Assembly (NCBI RefSeq): GCF_904849725.1
Contig: NC_058520.1
Location: 396,503,993 to 396,567,992, forward strand
DNA from: Hordeum vulgare subsp. vulgare
Taxonomy: Eukaryota > Streptophyta > Magnoliopsida > Poales > Poaceae
Direction of reading: 5' to 3'
Length of the DNA stretch: 64,000 nt
Made by a program: the position numbers and the translations under genes. The notes under the pieces are model-generated. The model saw nothing but the letters and a program-made list of their open reading frames with translations, was not told the origin of the DNA and did not search any database. This document shows, in pieces, positions 47,160 to 58,672 of this stretch; position 1 is the first letter of the stretch, and each line of letters starts with the position of its first letter.

Positions 47160-48169
47160 CCGAGCTGGATTTTTGATGCCACCGAGTTCCATAACTGTGA
47201 GGTGACAGTGAAACTTGGTGAGGCCAAAAACTTCCAATTGGTGGTACCCCCTAGGAATCGATGGGACCGAGATTGGGAGTTCGTCATACCAAAATGCATT
47301 TGGGAGGTTTTGGAAGTCAACCGTTGTTGAGATGAATCTTCGAGTGCTCCTCGCACAGAGTGTCTCTAAAGTGCTTGCTCAAATTTTGTGATGTAGCATG
47401 AATAGAATTTGAGACAGGAAAGCATAGATAGCTAGAGAGAGGTACTAAGGCATTCTTGTATATCCAATTGGCCAAAGAAAACTTAAAATCCAAATAACAA
47501 CAATTGGATATCCTCGAATGAGCAAAGATATGCATACCAACATGCTCACGCAATAAGATGTCAAATAAAACATGGTGAATCATGCACAATCACTCTAGTA
47601 TCTACCAAGCACTTTGGTGATGACAAACTCATCTATATATGAGTATATTGACATAGGAGTCAAGCAAGAATACTTGATCATAGGTCATACTCATCGTTTA
47701 AGCACAAGTGGGCTTGCCACTTTTACATAAAGCTTTCAATGTGTTCACATATTAAGAGATGCTTATACTCAAGTCTTAGAGTAAAGCTCCCCCTTGATGT
47801 GATATCCCCCGTAAGAGGGATAGACTAACCTTGGATTTTGTCGTAGAAGACTTCATGTAGGTGTAGTAGTGGTGGATGCTCGTTCTGATGAAGATCATCT
47901 TGAGTTGGGAGCAATCCTTGGTGTTTCTTACTCTTCACACCTATATGGGATAGTCCCAAACACAAGGAACAAACAAAAGGAACAAACACAAGGATATCTA
48001 TGGACATGGACTCAAGTACATGCGAGATGATGTCCATTGATACATTAATTACCTTTCCCCTTGCTTACCCTTGAGGAAATGTGTGACTCCTTGAACTAAT
48101 GCATATGGTTGGAGTTAACTGCATATAGTTCTTGCCAAAATGAATAAGAGTGAATTTCATTGGTGGAGT
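47160..48169 (-). other. Host element internal non-coding spacer; pol absent
   Basis: Where protease-integrase-RT would be expected after gag, this kilobase has no recognisable coding motif on either strand, only short frames and AT-rich sequence with accgag-type repeats near 47160-47280. Confidence 0.6.
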
Positions 48170-48214
48170 CACCCCTCAAGAACTTCTCTAGTTCTTCTTC
48201 TTGGGGACCCACAT

Positions 48215-50355
48215 CTACTTGATGGGGATCCTTGGAGTTGAGGTAGCACTTGTTGAAGTAGAGCTAGTAGTTGCCTTGGGAATCCACTTGACCAAGGCTT
48301 GGGGTTCTTCCTCAAATGAGTTATTCTCCTCTTGAAGCTTGTCCTTGCCCTTGTGGTCTTGTGGTGGAAGGTCATCTTGAGAGCTTGTTCCCTTGGGAAG
48401 AGTAGGATCATACTTTTCCTTTTGGGGAACAAACTTACGGATTGGGTATTGGCCTTCTTCCATTCAACTCCGTTGGCATTGAAGTAGCCAACACCTTGTT
48501 TCTTCAGGTGTGATCCTTGCTTGCGCACAATTTCCTCAGATTGTTTACTTTCGGCAAGACTCTTGAAGATACCTCTCTCTATAATTCCTTCAATAAATCA
48601 TTTTCTTGCTCAAGTGTAACTTGGCTAAGAGAATCATTAGTGGAATCAAGAGAGCTACTAGCAACAACATCATTTGGTTTAACTTTAGTGTTGTTGTTAC
48701 TAGATGAAGAAACTTTCTTTCCTTTGTTACTAGTGTTCTTAGGTTTAACTTGTGGAACAAAAGTAGACAAGAGTAATTGTTTGGCTAGATAAGAAGAACT
48801 CTTCTTTTGAAGATCAACATTGATTGCTTTTAGAAACTCATGCTCTTGCTCTAAATTTAGCTTCGCAAAGCATAGATTCTCATGAGTCCTTGCAAGCTCT
48901 CTATGATCTTCTAGAGTAGATTCATGAGCTAACTTAAGAGTGTTTAATTCTTTAGTTAGTTCTTCAATCTCTTTCTTATCTTCATCATACGACTTATCTT
49001 GACTAGCATGATTATCATCAAGTTCATTTTAATTGTTATCATTAGTTTTATCAAAGAGCAAGTCATCTTCTCCTAGCAAGTCATCCTCATCACTATTAAA
49101 GTCAAAGTACTCGGGGTGTGGTACCTTGGGGCCTTTAGCCATGAAGCAGCTTCCAATCCCTTCATTTGGTGAATCAAATATGTCATAGGAGTTGGAGGAT
49201 ACGAGTGCAAGACCGGCGATACCTCTATCTTGACTATAGTCAGAGTTGGAGTGATAACTTCTCTCGGGTTGGTTGTCGGACTCGGAGCCGGATACCCATT
49301 CACCAACATGAGCTTGATGTCTTCTTAATGAGATGCTCTTGATGTACTTGTCCTTCTTCTCCGGTTCCTTGCTTCTACCGGAGGGTCTTCGTTCGTAACG
49401 ATCTTCTCTCTCCTTCTCTCTCTTCGAGGTGACTCTTCTCTTGAGCTTCGTCTTCTAGGAGACTCTTCTCTTTATTTGTGGGGAGCCGAGCACTGATTGG
49501 AATAGTGTCCGGGCTTTCCACGATTGTAGTAGTTTCTGTCACGACTAGATGAACGCTTCTCTTCATATGTAGAGCTTGAGCTTTTCTCTTTGCCTCTACT
49601 CTTGTAGAACTTGTTGAAGTTCCTGACCATGAGGCTTATCTATTCACTGGTGACGAGGTTGTCATTTGAAGTAGCGGTAGTATCACTTGAAGCTTTGTAA
49701 GCACCGTTTGACTTGTTGTGCATCTCATCTTTGTCCTTGAGTGACATTTCATAAGCGGCAATCCTTCCAATGACTTCTGTTGGCTTGAGATCCTTATAGT
49801 TTAGCATAATTTGGATCATTGTGCACACGGTGTCGTATTTTCCATCCAAGGCTCTAAGCATCTTCTTGATGATGAATTTGTCGGTCATTTCTTCGCCTCC
49901 AAAGCTGGTAATCTCATTTGTGATGAGAGCTAGCCTAGAGTACATCTCAGCGACACCTTCACCATCCTTCATCTTGAACTTGTCAAGCTGACTTTGTAGC
50001 ACATCCAACTTAGGTCCCCTGACGGATTCAGTATCTTCATGCATATCAACCAAAGCATCCCAAATTTCCTTTGCATTTGGCTGATTTTTGTTTTATTCTT
50101 TGGGGCACAAGTAGTTGCATAGAATGTCGCATGCTTGAGTGTTGTATTGCAACATCTTCGAATCTTCCGCTCTCGCATCGCGATCCAGTTCCCTTCCATC
50201 ACCAAAAAATCACCTTGCACACCAACACGAACAACAGTCCAAACGGTGGGGTTATGACCAAGAGTATGCATTTTCATCTTTTGCTTCTAACTAGCAAAGT
50301 TTGTATCATCAAAATATGGACCTCAATGGTGGAAATTTCCATCGCTAGACGCCAT
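48215..50355 (-). pseudogene. gag of the host Copia-like element
   Basis: Begins at ATG 50355 (MASSDGNFHH), 40 bases inside the primer site; stops within the first 20 codons and near 50090 show decay. A UBN2-type Copia gag domain follows (KLDVLQSQLDKFKMKDGEGV, YSRLALITNEI, GKYDTVCTMIQIML, 49640-50053). A crippled zinc knuckle (YYNRGKPGHYSNQC, 49475-49535) has lost its first Cys residues. Next are a Ser/Arg-rich linker, a long coiled coil (ELTKELNTLKLAHEST through LNLEQEHEFLKA, 48830-48990) and a tail ending PRIPIK at a TAG (48215). No pol frame follows. In an intact relative this would form the particle and package RNA. Confidence 0.8.
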
Positions 50356-50394
50356 ACTATCCTAGGTTGTGAAACAAATACAATGGAGACCAAT

Positions 50395-50406
50395 GCTCTG
50401 ATACCA
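50395..50406 (-). other. Primer binding site (initiator tRNA-Met) of the host element
   Basis: Minus strand reads TGGTATCAGAGC two bases inside the right LTR, the standard Copia primer site, which fixes the element's orientation as right to left. Confidence 0.93.
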
Positions 50407-50408
50407 CT

Positions 50409-51921
50409 TGTAGGATCTGAAGTATGTCTAGAGGGGTGTGATTAGACTACTTGACCAAATAAAAACTTAGCATTTTCCCAATTTTAGTTGTTGGCCAGTT
50501 TTAGCAATTGTAACTAGTCAAGTACACCCTACACATGCATTTCAAAGAGTATAGCAGCGGAAAGTAATGACATGCAAATGTAAGTACAGGGTAGGGATAG
50601 GAAGATCAAGCACAAAGGTTGACAGGGCGATTTTTGGCGTTGTTCCGATAGGTGGTGTTATCGTACGTCCACGTTAGTGCAGACTTCAACCCCGGAGGGT
50701 AACGGTCGCGCGAGTCTACGAAGTGCTCAACCCACGGACGGTCCATGGAGAAGCAACCTTGTCTATTCCACCATGGGTTACGTCCACGAAGGACTAGCCT
50801 CATTCGTGGTAGATCTTCACGAAGTAGGCGATCTCCTTGCCCTTAAAAACTTCTTGGTTCAACTCCACAACATGCAGTAGGGAGCTCCCAAGCGACACCT
50901 AACCAATCTAAGAGGCACCATCCTCCAAAAGATAATAGATGTGGTAGTACGATGAACTCCTTGCTCTTGTGCTTCAAAAGATAGTCTTCTCAACACTCAA
51001 TCACTCTCTCAGAGATTTGGCATGGGTGGAAGAGATTGATTGGATGAAAAGCAACTTGGGAGGTTAGAGATTAAACTTCAAATGGATGGATTGGAATATC
51101 TTGATATCAACACATGAGTAGGTGGCTCTCGCTCAAAAAAATGAATATGGTAAGTGTGTGTGTGTGTGTGTTTTGAGTGCTTCCTCTACGAATGAGAGGT
51201 GGTGCAGGGGTATATATAGGCATCTTCAAAAATCCAATTGTTACAACATTATTGCCCAACTCGGTGAAACCGAAGCGAATCTCGGTGGCACCGATTTGCA
51301 CAAAATGTGATAACTTTCATATTCTCGGTGAGGCCGATATACGAATCTTGGTGGTATCGATATGGTGACCTAGGGTAGTTTCCAAATCTCGGTGGTACCA
51401 ATTTCAAACTCGGAAATTCCGATTCTTGAAATAGAGATACCAGAGAGTTGGTCACTGACTTTCGATGGCACCGAAGTGAAAGTTGGTGGTACCGAGATTC
51501 TTGGGTTTAGCAAAGATTCTCTCACTGGAAAATTGGTAGGGCCGAAATGGAATTCTTGGTTGCACCGATTTTTATGTATAGGCTTTGGATAGAGATTTTG
51601 TAAGAGAATTGCTGAGTATGTTTGGTGGCTATATCTAAGCACTTGTTCAACCAATTCATCATAGATACCTCACCACAGTTTAATAGTATTGACTTTCATA
51701 TGGACTCAAATATGATTTCTCACAAATATGAAATGTAGTCTTGTAGCCTGAAGCTTGGTCAATCCTGTTACTTTCCTTCCATCAAGGGGTTCTCCTCATA
51801 ATCCTTTTTGTCAATCCATCTTTGAGCTTTTCTGAAATATACTTGGATAGAATCATTAGTTCAATCATACATATGTTGTTATTAATTACCACAACCACCT
51901 TAGGAAGCAATTGTTCTTTCA
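50409..51921 (-). repeat. 5' LTR of the host Copia-like element
   Basis: 1513 bp, homologous to 752-2234, TATA-like box at 51210-51219 read on the minus strand, ending CTTTCA followed by ATTGT. Contains a (GT)9 run at 51154-51171 that is shorter in the other LTR (about 1475-1482). Confidence 0.92.
51154..51171. repeat. (GT)9 microsatellite in the host 5' LTR
   Basis: GT dinucleotide run; the corresponding site in the left LTR has only about four units, so it expanded or contracted after insertion. Confidence 0.85.
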
Positions 51922-51926
51922 ATTGT

Positions 51927-54446
51927 AGATACTCAGTGCAGCAACGCCATCCCACAATAATATGCCTTGCTCCCGTCCGACCTCGCTCGTGCTTTAGTGA
52001 ACCCAGAAATTATCGACAACATGTCACTCCTTGCATATTTTATCTTTCGATGGAAACAACAATCTACTAGTCATCATTAAAAGAGTGTGCAATGTTTGTT
52101 ACAACCAGCTGACTACCAAGATCAAGGTATTCATCTAACCAATTTTAGGAACACCTAAATTCTAACCAACACTGTTAGTTCATGCACAAATTTGTTTCTC
52201 TCTCTCTCACACACACACAACTTAATTTAGAATGAAACTAACTGGGTCTTCAGATGGTTAATCTCTTCATGGACGTTCCAGATGCGGCATACTGAGAACA
52301 TCTTGACCTATATGTGAATGAAGAAAATAAAATCATATGAGGTAGTATGTTAGTAACCTTAAGATAAATATGAATGACCTTTTACAAATAACTCCAAAAC
52401 TACAGTTATCTGATTTGAAACCACAGTCTCCCATACTTAGTCTTCTCAGGCTGTACAATGATAATTATTGTCAAGCGAAACATCAAAATAGCTAAGAAAT
52501 ATCTCGATAGCTTAGAAACAGAAAATGGGTTAATCAGTACTCTCATTTTACTCGAGAAAATAACGTTCTTTCAATATCCAAAATTGAAGCTGTCAATGAT
52601 TTAGTATGATTGCACATTTACTGGGGACGTGATCATGTCATCTGTTCTCTGACGTCCCACAAGATTACTAAAACAGAGAGATTGTTTCAATATACATCAC
52701 TGAATTTCTTTTACAAAAATAATGGCTGAAACTGTACTTTAAAATGCAATGCCCAGATGTAGCAAAAACTCATTTCCTTTTTTCCAAGAACATGCAGGAG
52801 AACTGCGTGTATAATATATTATTATGAAGAGAATACTACATCAACCTAATGAAGGCTGACAGGAACAGCAACGCCACAAAGTTTACACAACCGTGAAATA
52901 AAAGAAAACACGACCTGAAACTAAACTTTGTTGTCTGTATGTGGCATGCCAGTTTAAATGAAGAAAATGAACACTGCATTTTCATCTCAATTCTTAAACC
53001 CAAAATTAGTCAGAGCTCCAATTTTACCCACCATCCTAAAATGCAGCTCTGTTCTTCCACAACTATTACTCTGACCATCCATCAAAGCATCCATTGTGAA
53101 CAATAATAATGGGAAATGGGGTCGCGTCCTAGGGTCCTAGGGGCCACCGCAACAGTTTCAGCTAGAGATATCGTTGCTAATTGAATAATCTATGGTAAAT
53201 TGAATTAAAATGGAGTAAATGCTTCACATAAATGCAATAAATTTTTGAAAAAATAATCGCGGAGATTGAAGATAAAAATGCAGTGGGTCTCAGCTGAAAA
53301 TTTGGGATGAATTGCTTTTAGAGAAAACAGAATATAGCAAAATCAGTGCACTACCGAGGCCAGAGAAATTATTGATCAAAGTATCATCCATTAATACTTG
53401 TGTTCATTTTGGATTTTGGTGCACATGTCAGCATCAAGTATCTAAACATGAGCTTCATAGATTTAGAAAATATATGAATGTGAATAAGTATACTGAATGT
53501 CTCACCCGCAAAAACAAAAGTATACTGAATGTCTAATCATGCTAGAAATGGCGGATGGTAGAAGCTCACCAGCGTCATGATAAACCTAGTGATTATACTT
53601 ATCTAGCAACATGGCGCCGCGTCTCAGTAGACAATACTCGGTAAGCACCAGATTATTCTGACACTAATCGATCCATTGTCGACCTGGCTCACGAGCTGCC
53701 ACTTGACAGTTGACACAACATATGGAATTTAAGTTATAGGTTGGTAAAATTTAAACTGATGAACAAAAAGTAGCTCCAGCTCCTGCTTGAAACTCATACA
53801 ATTGCTACTACAATTTGTAAAAAACCTAACCTGCAAATGGTAATTGGCAGGCATTGCCAATCACCCGGGAGCACCCTCCACATAACAATGGTAAGTAGCA
53901 AAGTATTGCGATGATCATGTGATGATTTCCACCTTCTTCCACTGCCTCCACTCTCCAGCGATCACTGCACTCTTTCTTCCTAGAGTTGCAAATCTTTTTT
54001 CATGTATAAGAAACATAAGAGTTTGATGGGCAAAATATTTTATGAAACTTAAAGGAGTCAAAATCATCTACAATTGAAAAATACATAAGTTTACTATTTA
54101 TCTCTTTTACAACATTGCTGCATCTTTAGTTCATGTAATGGAGCAAATGCAAGGAGGAACATATCGATCAGGTTAATGGCAGTATACTTAAACACCCTCT
54201 TATACTTGCTCTAAAGTTTTTCTAATTCCCTCACCAGATTCAGAAATCACAACTCGCTTCGGTTTTCTGTTCATAAACAAAGGGTGGAACTGCATGTAGA
54301 TGGCCAAAACCATGATTCTGAGTAATATAATTCAACGTCATTCTCATTGAGAAAAATAACATACGTCTTGAACTAGAATGTAGAGCTCCCCCGCATGAAC
54401 ATCGCCCTGTTGCCTGACGCAGTGACGCCTCCGTCGTGGCACACAC
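51927..54446. other. Right flank of the cluster; no recognisable gene or repeat family
   Basis: 2.5 kb of AT-rich sequence without long frames or repeat signatures I recognise, except short simple runs (for example TCTCTC/ACACAC near 52198-52219). It may be low-copy intergenic DNA. Joined to 1-746 it recreates the pre-insertion locus. Confidence 0.5.
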
Positions 54447-54659
54447 TGCTGGAATTTTTGTCCTACTTTTGGGCCAGTCCAATATATAATTTTAGAAAAT
54501 TCCTAATAAATTCTAAAAGCTCACGCAGCCCATTTGTGTAAGGCAAGAGGTGAAAATGTTTAGTCCCACATTGCTGCTTTAGTGGGAGTTGGACCTCCTT
54601 ATAAGGAAGGATGTTTCCACACAGGGCCGGGCCGGCAAAATCCGGGGCCCTGTGCGGAA

Positions 54660-55111
54660 CGAAAAAGTGAGGCCCTAGTATAGAATAATGCGGTAAACCT
54701 TTTACGATATCTATCTTTAGGACCTTTCTTAATTGAATTGTCTCTTTTTAGACCTTTTTGTGCTAAGATATCAATCTGTTTAGAATCAAGAGAATTCCAG
54801 TTTCTTGGATCAAATATATCAGACTTAAAAGAATCATCAACATCCTCACGAGGTGAACTATTCAAATTAACATCAATATGATCTTCCTCTACCTCCATAT
54901 TATCTGTCACTGTCTGACCATCTCTATCATCATTGTAAGGAACAATTGCAAGTGCAAGGGTAGAAGGATCAACAGACTGATTACCGGATAACACTTGCGG
55001 TGGTTTTTTTCTAACAAATTTGTCCATGCCGCCTTTATAAGATTTATTAATTAAATTTTGTTCTTCTACTTTTTCCTTGCGCTTATAGGCACCAGACTGA
55101 TGTTTCCCCAT
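54660..55111 (-). pseudogene. N-terminal fragment of a TTF/DUF4371-type hAT transposase
   Basis: From ATG 55111 (MGKHQSGAYKRKEK) for about 150 codons. The Lys-rich start (GGMDKFVRKKPP), an acidic linker and the signature FDPRNWNSLDSKQIDIL match the N-terminal region that precedes the TTF-type zinc finger in a common plant hAT family related to zinc-finger MYM-type proteins. The remainder (zinc finger, RNase H-like core, dimerisation domain) is deleted; the frame runs into the terminal repeat. Upstream, a possible 5' leader with a GTGAGT donor (55217-55212) suggests a first intron. It cannot encode an active transposase. Confidence 0.75.
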
Positions 55112-55625
55112 GATGACTCAAATCTATATTATTGAAATACAATATTAAAAAGATGAATAAAATGAAATTGAAGTTATACAGTAGCATGATGGCACTTAGA
55201 CGAACTGTCTAACTCACCTAGTTTTGGGTCCTGCACGGATGATCTGGGATCGATCCGACGAGACGACGAGTCTCGGCGGCGGCCTGAATCGGATCGCGGA
55301 GTCGATCTGATGAACAGATGAACTGATCAGTGATGATGCGAACGACGAAGGCGACGAGCACCTGAGTACCTGACGACGAGATATTATTTTCTTACCGACG
55401 CCTGATGCTGATGGGAAAACGTTTTGACGACGGCGACTCGGCAAACTGCGAGCACGAGACGGCGAGCCGCGAGCACCAGTTCCTCAGAATCCTCACGTTT
55501 CGAGATCACGTGTTTTAGCCAGCGAGAGCGATCTCCTTTTGGTGAGCAACAGGGGCGAGGCGGCGAGCGATTGCTGGATCACGGCGTCGTGCCTGGATCG
55601 ATCATACTACTACTATCCTAGCGGC

Positions 55626-55800
55626 TAGCGCTATACGGCTGTAGCTACTACTACTAGCTAACACAGGCCCAGGTCTCTAGCGCTATACGGCTGTAGGTAC
55701 TAGCTAACACAGGCCCAGGTCTCGAGGCTCTGTGCGGGGCTGCGGGCGCCCACTGGCCCAGGCGGCGGGCGCCCACTGGCCCAGGCGGCAGGCGCCCAGG
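55626..55800. repeat. Subterminal repeats of the hAT element
   Basis: A 52-bp duplication starts at TAGCGCTATACGGCTG (55626 and 55678; the second copy lacks a few bases of the CTACTACTA run). It is followed by three copies of a 23-bp GCGGGCGCCCACTGGCCCA-type unit (55742, 55765, 55788). Such clusters typically serve as transposase contact sites in hAT elements. Confidence 0.75.
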
Positions 55801-56576
55801 TCCAGCGAGCGAGCGACGCCCAGATCGATCGCACGCCCACGACGCCCACGTTCAACCGATTTTCCTTTATATACAACTATATCTATATACACACATATAT
55901 ATATATATTTTGAGGCCTCCCAAAATCGTGGGCCCTGTGCAGGCTGCAGATGTGGCACCACTGTGGGCCCGGGCCTGTTTCCACACATGTATGAGCTTGA
56001 GAACAAGAGAGGCATACACGCGCGCTCCTCCTCCTCCGCCGCCCGCCTCGCCTCGTCACGACGCGGGAATGAGCCGAACTAAGAAGACGCATCAGAACTT
56101 CCTCTCGTCACCGGTTCCTTTCTCTGTGCTGCTGCTACGTTCTTCCCCATCCCGACTTGCGGCGTGCACCGACGATCTCTTCCCCGACGTCGACCACCTC
56201 TTTGTTAACATGGCCAACGACAACGCCAACACCAACCCTACTGCAACTCAGTATGTACTCATGTGTCTTTTTCTTTGAGTTCCTACCGCAACTTCTTGCT
56301 ATAGTTTCACTTCTAGATATATTCCGTTTCTGCTCATCACTCCATATGATATCTTGTGTATATAAAACGGTTACACATATGTTCTTCTCTAGATCATATG
56401 TGCACATGTCTTTTGCCGTCTCATCTCTATATTGCATGTCTTCTTTCATCTTTATTATGATGGTCATGTTTATCCTAGCTTTTCTTTTAATAAAATTCTA
56501 TCGTAAATTGCTCATATTTCCAACACTCCAAAAACCTTATTATAGGCAATTTACCCCTAGTGGTTTTGCTGCTTCC

Positions 56577-57901
56577 ATGAGACTTCCTATGTTTGAGGGT
56601 GTCCACTATAAGAGGTGGCGCGTGAGAGCTGTTATATGGTTTCAAACATGAGCTGCTATGACGCCACTCTTGGCAAACCTGAAGGAGATCATGATGCTCA
56701 ACAGGAGCTAGCTTTTCAGAAAATCGATACCTTGTTTAAGGCTGCTCTCTTGAGCGTCCTTGGTGAGAACATAGTTGATGCTTATGCGTCAATTGATAAT
56801 GGAAAAGATATGTGGGATGCACTCGAGGCCAAGTTTGGGGTCTCGGATGCTGGCACTGAGTTTTACATCATGGAACAATTCTATGACTACAGGATGACTG
56901 AAGAGCGCTCCGTGGTTGAGCAAGCTCACGAGATACAGTCATTTGCAAGAGAACTTGAGCACTTCAATTGCATGCTACCAGACAAGTTTGTTGCCGGAGG
57001 CATCATCACTAAACTTTCTCCTTCGTGGAGGAACTTTGCAACCTTACTAAAGCATAAGAGACAGGAGTTTTCCGTTCCGGATCTCATAGGTACTCTTGAT
57101 GTGGAAGAAAAGGTGAGAGCAAAAGACACACGTGCTCGAGGCACTGAGGGAGGTTCTAGTGCCAATCTGGTACAGAAGAAAAACTTCCAGCCCCACAATT
57201 TCAAGAACAAGGGCAAGTTTGATGGTAAAGCAAAGTTCGATGGAAAGAACAAGGATGTACAACGCACCAACTTCAAGAAGAAGAATGACAAGAAGAAAGG
57301 TGTTTGTCATGTGTGCGGAGATCCTGATCATTGGGCACCTAACTGCCCTAATCGTTATGACAAGCGTCAACATGGGAAAGGCAGCAAGTCCACTAATGTT
57401 GCCTTTGAGTCTAATAAATTTGTAATATCCAAGTATGGAACTTTTGTTGGTAAAGGCTACGAGTCAGGAGGTCTGTTCCGTTTATCCTTGGCACACGTTT
57501 GCAATAAAGTTGTTAATCATGTTTACAACAATAGTGAATCAAATGTGTGGCATTCACGTCTCTATCATGTTAATTTTGGTTGCATGTCGCGACTAGTCAA
57601 ATTGAACTTAATCCCTAGCTTCACCACCGTCAAGGGATCTAAGTGTCAAGTTTGTGTGCAAGCCAAACAACCTCGTAAGTCTCACACGACTGCCGAAACG
57701 AGAAATCTTGCACCACTAGAGCTCATACATTCAGATCTATGTGAAATGAATGGTATTTTGACAAAAGGTGGAAAGAAATATTTCATGACACTAATTGATG
57801 ACTCCACTAGATACTGCCGAGTGTGTCTTCTAAAATCTAAGGATGAGGCTTTAAACTTTTTCAAGATCTATAAAGCTGAAGCAGAAAACCAACTTGATTG
57901 A
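56577..57901 (+). pseudogene. gag to integrase N-terminus of the second Copia element, protease deleted
   Basis: ATG at 56577 (MRLPMFEGVHYKRW), a frame change near 56640, then open from 56615 to TGA at 57899. It holds the Copia gag domain (ALLSVLGENIVDAYASIDNG, KLSPSWRNFATLLKHKR), a Lys/Asn-rich stretch and the CCHC zinc knuckle CHVCGDPDHWAPNC (57307-57348, intact). It runs straight into FVISKYGTFVGKGYESGGLF and the GAG-pre-integrase HHCC region (WHSRLYHVNFG..CQVC). The integrase core start follows (LIHSDLCEMNG, LIDDSTRYC). The aspartic protease between knuckle and pre-integrase region is gone without a frame break, an in-frame deletion at about 57400-57420. Confidence 0.85.
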
Positions 57902-58640
57902 AAGATCAAGAGGCTTAGGTCCGATCGTGGTGGAGAGTATTTCTCAAATGAATTTGATTCTTTCTGTGCGGAACATGGTATAATCCATGAGAGGACGCCT
58001 CCCTATTCACCTCAATCAAATGGGATAGCCGAAAGAAAGAACCGTACTCTAACTGATTTGGTTAACGCCATGTTAGACACATCGGGTCTCTCCAAGGCAT
58101 GGTGGGGGAGGCGATATTGACTGCATGTCATGTCCTAAACTGAGTTCCCACAAAGAAGAAAGAGATGACTTTCGAGGAATGGGAAAAGAAAATATTAAAA
58201 CTCTCTTATCTACGAACCTGGGGTTGTTTGGCGAAAGTCAATGTGCCAATCCCAAAGAAGGGCAAGCTAGGACCAAAAACAGTGGATTGTGTTTTTCTGG
58301 GATATGCTTTTCATAGCATTGGATATAGATTCTTGGTTGTAAAATCTGAGGTATCTGACATGCATGTCGGTACAATCATGGAGTCGAATGATGCTAATTT
58401 CTTCGAAGATATCTTTCCCATGAAGGATATAGCTACCTCATCTAATCAGGAGATGCCTAATTCGTCAAACCATGAAATAGTTACAATTACTAACACTTTG
58501 AAAATATTGTAGAGAAGAACAGTGAAGTTCCTACCAGGAGCAAGAGACAGAGGACTGCAAAGTCCTTTGGTAATGATTTTCTTGTGTATCTCATAGATGA
58601 TACTCCCAGTTCTATTCAGAGGCCTATGCGCCTGAAGATG
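57902..58640 (+). pseudogene. Integrase core remainder and linker of the second Copia element
   Basis: After the TGA the same frame continues KIKRLRSDRGGEYFS and HERTPPYSPQSNGIAERKNRT (catalytic Asp and Glu context intact) to about 58100, where it shifts near KAWWG. A separate frame at 58165-58512 holds LRTWGCLAKVNVPIPKKGKLG and VDCVFLGYAFHSIGYRF, the integrase C-terminal region. Further frame changes precede RT. Confidence 0.82.
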
Positions 58641-58672
58641 CTGACTACTGGAAGGAAGCAGTCCGTAGTGAG

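Larger units (their letters stand above)
752..51921 (-). mobile_element. Non-autonomous Copia-like LTR retrotransposon hosting all insertions to 51921
   Basis: Left LTR 752-2234 and right LTR 50409-51921 are homologous end to end, begin TG and end CA on the plus strand, and are flanked by the same 5-bp duplication ATTGT (747-751 and 51922-51926). A minus-strand initiator-tRNA-Met primer site lies just inside the right LTR and a polypurine tract just inside the left, so the element reads right to left. Removing the nested Gypsy element (2412-23074), the inverted composite (23945-40230) and the solo LTR (41587-46279), each with one TSD copy, leaves about 9.5 kb. That holds a gag remnant and an extra gene but no recognisable protease, integrase or reverse transcriptase, so it must have moved in trans. 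SIRE/Maximus-like placement is my inference from LTR character and the extra gene; the family name needs a repeat-database search. Confidence 0.9.
54622..55977 (-). mobile_element. Non-autonomous hAT transposon, 1356 bp
   Basis: Ends CAGGGCCGGGCC and GGCCCGGGCCTG (imperfect terminal inverted repeats) flanked by the 8-bp duplication TTTCCACA (54614-54621, 55978-55985), the hallmark TSD length of hAT elements. Removing it restores the GATGTTTCCACACATGT sequence found uninterrupted in the right LTR at about 60869-60884. It keeps a piece of transposase gene in minus orientation and GC-rich subterminal repeats. Confidence 0.92.
54447..56525 (+). repeat. Left LTR of the second Copia element, with hAT inside
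   Basis: About 715 bp after removing the hAT element. Two gaps relative to the right LTR: roughly 190 bp (at the GGGAATGAGCC site near 56075) and roughly 130 bp (at GTGCACCG near 56170). The second lies between CACCG repeats, as expected of illegitimate recombination. The LTR end at 56525 is inferred from the TTCCAACA / TGTTGGAA inverted ends. Confidence 0.75.

Noticed and set aside
53312..53536. 74-codon plus-strand frame in the right flank
   Set aside because: Low-complexity AT-rich sequence with no recognisable motif or start context.
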